Of a stretch of DNA of 64,000 nucleotides, positions 60,435 to 64,000 are shown in pieces. The notes beneath the pieces are model-generated. The model made no database searches and had not been told where the DNA came from. It worked only from the letters and a program-made list of their open reading frames with translations. The DNA is from Lachnospiraceae bacterium. Its GTDB lineage: Bacteria; Bacillota; Clostridia; Lachnospirales; Lachnospiraceae. Where the stretch lies: assembly GCA_902363835.1 (NCBI GenBank), contig CABJBM010000010.1, positions 124,001-188,000 on the forward strand, given 5' to 3'. The first letter of the stretch is position 1; the number at the start of each line of letters is the position of its first letter. Both the position numbers and the translations under genes were made by a program.

Positions 60435-61592
60435 ATGAATAAGAAAGAAGCCAATGAAATAAAAAAACTTTTTACTCCGGCAAACTGCGCCATCAGCCGT
60501 ATCTGCGGCTGTTATGTGGACGCGGAAAAGAATAAACGGACGGAGATTAAGGAAGCATTTTTATCCCTCCCAGAGGAAGAAGCGTTTAAATATTTCACCA
60601 TTTTCAGAAGCGCTTTGTCAGGCACCATCGGCAAGAATATGGTCAATATGGAATTTCCCTTACATACAGAAGCAGAAGGAGGAACCCAGAATTTCCTTTT
60701 AAAGCTTCGGGACAGCCAGCTAAAGGATGATGTCCTGATCGAGGAGTTCTACGATAAGGTCATTGCCAGCTATGATTACGGCGAAAATTATTATATCATC
60801 CTCATCCATTGTGCCTATGATATTCCGGCAAGGTCCTCGGACGGCCTGGAAATGTATGATGCCTCTGACTTTGTTTATGAATTCATCCAGTGCACCATTT
60901 GCCCGGTAAAGCTGTCAAAGGCAGGCCTTTGCTACAACTCCGAGGCAAACGTGATTGAAAACCGCAGCAGGGACTGGATCGTGGAGGCTCCTGATACCGG
61001 CTTTTTATTTCCGTCTTTTACGGACAGGAATACAGATATCCACAGCCTTTTATACTATGCTAAAAATCCGGAGCAGATGCCAGAACAGCTGATTGATGAA
61101 TTGCTTGGCTGTATCATTCCCATGTCAGCCAAGAGTCAGAAGGAAACGTTTCAGGCCATTGTGGAAGAAACTTTGGGGGATCACTGTGATTTTGAGACGG
61201 TCAAAAGCCTTCATGAGAATTTAAATGAGATTCTGGAGGAAACAAAGGATGAACCTGCCCCCTTTACCCTGGACAAGTATCAGATGAAACGGCTTTTGGA
61301 GAACAATGGGGCCAGCCAGGAAAAGTTAGAAGAATTTGAACAGCGTTATGGGGAGAGTGAAGAGCAGTCTGTGCCGCCCTTCCTGGCTTCCAATGTGGTC
61401 AATACCAAAAGCTTTGAGATCAAAACCGCGGATGTGAGCATTAAGGTGGCCCCTGATAAGACCCATCTGGTGGAAAACCGGATGATCGACGGCCGGCCAT
61501 GTATTGTGATCGGCATCAGCGAGCATGTGGAGATCAACGGGATCACTGTAAGGCCCATTGGGGCGGAACGGACGGCAGAGCCGGAGGAATAA
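60435..61592 (+). CDS. DUF4317 family protein
   Basis: 385 residues, soluble and acidic. Begins MNKKEANEIKKLFTPANCAI with a Cys-containing RICGCYVDAEKNKR motif, and contains YYIILIHCAYDIPARSSDG and TICPVKLSKAGLCYN, matching DUF4317, a conserved protein of Lachnospiraceae and relatives without known function. AGGAG precedes the ATG. It is convergent with the acyltransferase gene and separated from it by only 3 bp. Confidence 0.8.
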   Translation: MNKKEANEIKKLFTPANCAISRICGCYVDAEKNKRTEIKEAFLSLPEEEAFKYFTIFRSALSGTIGKNMVNMEFPLHTEAEGGTQNFLLKLRDSQLKDDVLIEEFYDKVIASYDYGENYYIILIHCAYDIPARSSDGLEMYDASDFVYEFIQCTICPVKLSKAGLCYNSEANVIENRSRDWIVEAPDTGFLFPSFTDRNTDIHSLLYYAKNPEQMPEQLIDELLGCIIPMSAKSQKETFQAIVEETLGDHCDFETVKSLHENLNEILEETKDEPAPFTLDKYQMKRLLENNGASQEKLEEFEQRYGESEEQSVPPFLASNVVNTKSFEIKTADVSIKVAPDKTHLVENRMIDGRPCIVIGISEHVEINGITVRPIGAERTAEPEE

Positions 61593-61595
61593 AGC

Positions 61596-62756
61596 TTACC
61601 GGTTCTTAAATGGACGGGCCAGGCATTTGAAAAGGCTTTGAAGGCAAAAGACCACGGTCTGATCAAAGACAAAGGCAGCCACTGCCGATAAAACCAGAAC
61701 CAGGGCAAAGGACAGGAGAGTACTTCCGGCCATTCCAAAGGCTGACCAGGCAATAGTAAGCCGTTCCCTGACAAAATAGAGAATTGCCCAGTGGACTAAA
61801 AGAATGGAATAACTGTACCGGATCAAAAAGCCCATGAGGAGTCCGGGCTTTGGCAGCCGGTTTTCCAGGGACCGGAGCAAAAGGAAAACAGAGCCTGCTA
61901 TAAGGCTCATGGCAGGAGCCCCTTTTGCCAATAGAATGGCTTTGTAATCAGGTCGTAAGGCGGTGCAGAGAATGGTAAAGAAGCAGGAGGCAATGCCAAG
62001 CCCCCACCAGACTTTCCTGTATTTCATGGAAATTGGCTGGGAAAAGTAATAGCCAAGCAAAAACACTCCTTCCCATGGACTGATCATCAGCTCAAAGTTT
62101 AAGGGCAGGCCCATGGCAGGCAGATAAACTGCCAGACAGCCAAAAACCAGGATCAGCACAGCCAGCCAATGAACCATGGAACCGGTCAGATGCTTTAAAA
62201 GAATGGAAAAAAACGGAGCCAGAATATAGAGGGACAAAATCACATAGATCACCCATAAGTGGGGCGCCCAGTCAATGGGACCTGCTGCCATATCCTTTAA
62301 GGCTTTTAAGATCCCGTTGGTGAAGCCGGAGTTAAAATACTGGCAGGAGAGCAGGATATAAATGCAGTAGTAGCAGAAAAAGGGAAGGGCCACCTGAAGG
62401 AATCTTTTACAGTAAAAGGCCCCTAATCCCTCTTTTTGCCCTCTTAGTATTAAGGCTCCGCTGTTCATGATAAACAGGGTGTTGCAGACCAAAAGGATGG
62501 AGGAAAGGGATTGTACCCCCACCCAGGCCCTTGTTCCTTCCGTAAGCCTGGCCGTGGAAACATCAAGGCAGTGGACTAAAATCACAAAAAGGGCGGCTGT
62601 CAGGCGTATGTAATCTAAGTAGAGGATCCTGCTTTTCCCGGCGTCATTTCCTAAAAACAGATGTTTTAAGTAATCTCTGTCCCCAAACAGCCGCCTTATA
62701 TGGAGGCAGCAGGAAATTGCCGTAAAAGCCAGTATTGTCAGGTGTAATTTTCCCAT
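61596..62756 (-). CDS. Acyltransferase 3 family membrane protein
   Basis: 386 residues with about ten membrane helices. RILYLDYIRLTAALFVILVH near residue 42 matches the helix-1 RxxDxxRxxAxxxVxxxH motif of acyltransferase 3 (OafA/WecH) proteins, which transfer acyl groups to surface sugars. ATG 62756 is chosen since AAAGGA lies 9 bp upstream; in-frame ATGs further upstream lack spacing. Acts in the cytoplasmic membrane; acceptor unknown. Divergent from the restriction endonuclease gene. Confidence 0.85.
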   Translation of the reverse strand: MGKLHLTILAFTAISCCLHIRRLFGDRDYLKHLFLGNDAGKSRILYLDYIRLTAALFVILVHCLDVSTARLTEGTRAWVGVQSLSSILLVCNTLFIMNSGALILRGQKEGLGAFYCKRFLQVALPFFCYYCIYILLSCQYFNSGFTNGILKALKDMAAGPIDWAPHLWVIYVILSLYILAPFFSILLKHLTGSMVHWLAVLILVFGCLAVYLPAMGLPLNFELMISPWEGVFLLGYYFSQPISMKYRKVWWGLGIASCFFTILCTALRPDYKAILLAKGAPAMSLIAGSVFLLLRSLENRLPKPGLLMGFLIRYSYSILLVHWAILYFVRERLTIAWSAFGMAGSTLLSFALVLVLSAVAAFVFDQTVVFCLQSLFKCLARPFKNR

Positions 62757-62985
62757 AATCTCCATTCCTTTCCCATTTTCTGAGATTTTAACCATTATAT
62801 CACAGGAAGCCAGCCATAACAAACCAAACCCTGTGATCCTTCCATGGAAAATCCCATAGTCAATTTTTGGAGGCTATGCTATACTTAAGAAAACACCCTG
62901 CGGATACACCTTTAAACCCGGTGAAGCGGGACTGTGCCCAAAGAACACGGGCGGGAAAAAAGAAAAACACAGAGAGGAAATAACA

Positions 62986-64000
62986 GTGGCAGATCGGACA
63001 TTTGGCTGGGTACAAGAGGCATATACCCTGGAAAATTTAAAAAATGTGGTATCCGCGTTTGTGCCGGATTCAGAGATCAACAAAATCCTGCGCATGGATA
63101 AGATCCCCAGGCTCATATCAGAAAAAGACGGGAGAGATGAGTTTATAAAGGAGCTGAGCGGCGAGGAGATTTCCATCCCCTATACCCATTTAAAGGGAAA
63201 GGGGACTCCTGTTGGTTATACAAGGAGCAATGCCCCCTGTTCCGGGATCATCCAGGCAGTCCTTCCGGGACAGCGGAAGGAATACCAAAGCGACTGGCCT
63301 GCAGATTCTTTTCTAAGATGGGCGGTCAGCATTGGTTTTCTTCATTACAGCCGGAAGCAGGATGCCTGTTCCTTATCCCCCCTTGGGCGCCAATATGCGG
63401 ATGCGCCGGAGAAAAGTGAAGAGGAGGCTTTTGCATTAAAGACCGCATTTCTTTCCTATCCTCCCGTATGCAGAGTATTATCCCTTTTAGGGGAAGAAGG
63501 GCATTTGACAAAGTTTGAAATCGGGGCAAGGCTTGGCTTTATCGGTGAGGCAGGCTTTACTTCCATTCCCCAGTACATGATCCTCCAGGGGCTGTGGGAA
63601 GCGGAAACCAGGGAAGATAAGACAAAGCTTCTTCAGGATACGGAAGGCACCAGTGATAAATACGTCCGGACCATTTGCAGCTGGCTTCTGCAGATGGGCT
63701 GGGTCAGCAAGGTGCCAAAGGAAGTAACCGTTTCCATAGGAGGCCGGGCGTATACCGGAACCATCCCCCAGTCTTACCAGCTGACTCTAAAGGGCAGGAC
63801 CATATTAAAGCATGTGACAGGAGTGTCCAGATTTTCCAGGATCCCAAAGCGGGTGATGTGGGATATGCTGGCAACCAAGGTGGCTGACCGGGAATATCTG
63901 CGCAGCAGAAGGACCCATATCATAAAATATCTGGAAGGTTCCTACCGCTCTCCTTTGCAGGTAAAGGAGCATTTAAAGAGCATTGGCATGGACGAAGAAG
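62986..64000 (+). CDS. FokI-like type IIS restriction endonuclease, N-terminal part (runs off window)
   Basis: Open from GTG 62986 (GAGAGGAA upstream) to the window end, 338 codons. It follows the FokI DNA-recognition region collinearly: RTFGWVQ...ENLKNVV, RSNAPCSGIIQA, FLRWAVSIGFLHY, SYPPVCRVLSLL, HLTKFEIGARLGF, GEAGFTS, EGTSDKYVR, and IPKRVMWDMLATKVADREYL. In FokI the equivalents include RSEAPCDAIIQA, FLRWAHALGFIEY and VPKRVYWEMLATNLTDKEYV. The Gln of GWVQ, the Arg of RSNAPC and the Trp of SDW, which I recall as base-contacting in FokI, are kept, while the residue after GWVQ changes from Asn to Glu. The nuclease domain and any methyltransferase lie beyond the window. Confidence 0.88.
   Translation, partial: MADRTFGWVQEAYTLENLKNVVSAFVPDSEINKILRMDKIPRLISEKDGRDEFIKELSGEEISIPYTHLKGKGTPVGYTRSNAPCSGIIQAVLPGQRKEYQSDWPADSFLRWAVSIGFLHYSRKQDACSLSPLGRQYADAPEKSEEEAFALKTAFLSYPPVCRVLSLLGEEGHLTKFEIGARLGFIGEAGFTSIPQYMILQGLWEAETREDKTKLLQDTEGTSDKYVRTICSWLLQMGWVSKVPKEVTVSIGGRAYTGTIPQSYQLTLKGRTILKHVTGVSRFSRIPKRVMWDMLATKVADREYLRSRRTHIIKYLEGSYRSPLQVKEHLKSIGMDEE

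Noticed and set aside
1..64000. tRNA, rRNA, insertion sequences or prophage
   Set aside because: No cloverleaf, rRNA-like stretch, transposase, integrase or terminal inverted repeats were seen.

Overview
The window looks like a chromosomal segment of an anaerobic, endospore-forming, moderately low-GC Firmicute, most likely Lachnospiraceae (Clostridium cluster XIVa, Lacrimispora-like). This is inferred from spore photoproduct lyase, a clostridial hydroxylamine reductase, desulfoferrodoxin, DUF4317 and DUF4491 proteins, AGGAGG ribosome-binding sites and many short intrinsic terminators. No rRNA, tRNA, CRISPR array, insertion sequence or prophage is visible.

Layout. (1) 1-6.3 kb: the end of a heparinase II/III-like protein, a LacI regulator, small membrane proteins, an XRE regulator and three GNAT acetyltransferase genes or remnants. 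(2) 6.5-10.8 kb: an ascorbate-type PTS operon (PRD regulator, EIIB, EIIC) ending in a TrpA-like TIM-barrel gene with no trpB. (3) 11-15.7 kb: marR-SDR, then tetR and lon, which share a nearly identical operator, then a DUF1858 protein. (4) 16.3-20.2 kb: cdaR-gntP-glycerate kinase. (5) 20.2-23.9 kb: a chemoreceptor and splB on the minus strand. (6) 24-29 kb: a nitrosative-stress cluster (ferredoxin-like protein, Crp/Fnr regulator, cupin, Hcp, DUF1858, unknown protein, hemerythrin). Two perfect copies of one palindrome sit at the same distance from two -10 boxes. (7) 29.2-32.6 kb: an XRE regulator and a P-type ATPase. (8) 32.8-36.1 kb: tRNA modification (TcdA-like, rhodanese-TtcA fusion), an Rrf2 regulator and a secreted CAP-domain protein preceded by WalR-like repeats. 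(9) 36.3-39 kb: a GGDEF/HD-GYP sensor.

(10) 39.2-44.4 kb: two cystine/cysteine uptake systems. One is a TcyP symporter. The other is a four-gene ABC importer preceded by a 35-residue leader peptide with four consecutive Cys codons and a downstream hairpin, which suggests ribosome-mediated attenuation. Both promoters carry the same ATACTAAAC box. (11) 44.5-49.2 kb: a TetR regulator and a two-gene ABC exporter. (12) 49.6-59.8 kb: an FbpA/AfuA-class ABC importer, a phosphohexomutase, a PP2C-like protein, and a binding-protein/histidine-kinase/response-regulator trio. Together these suggest sugar-phosphate sensing and uptake (compare AfuABC and HptRSA) rather than iron transport. (13) 59.9-64 kb: desulfoferrodoxin, DUF4317, an acyltransferase, and the start of a FokI-like type IIS restriction endonuclease that runs off the window end.

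Family names and comparisons come from recall of the families, without database searches. Functional assignments of operators and leaders are inferences from position and symmetry.
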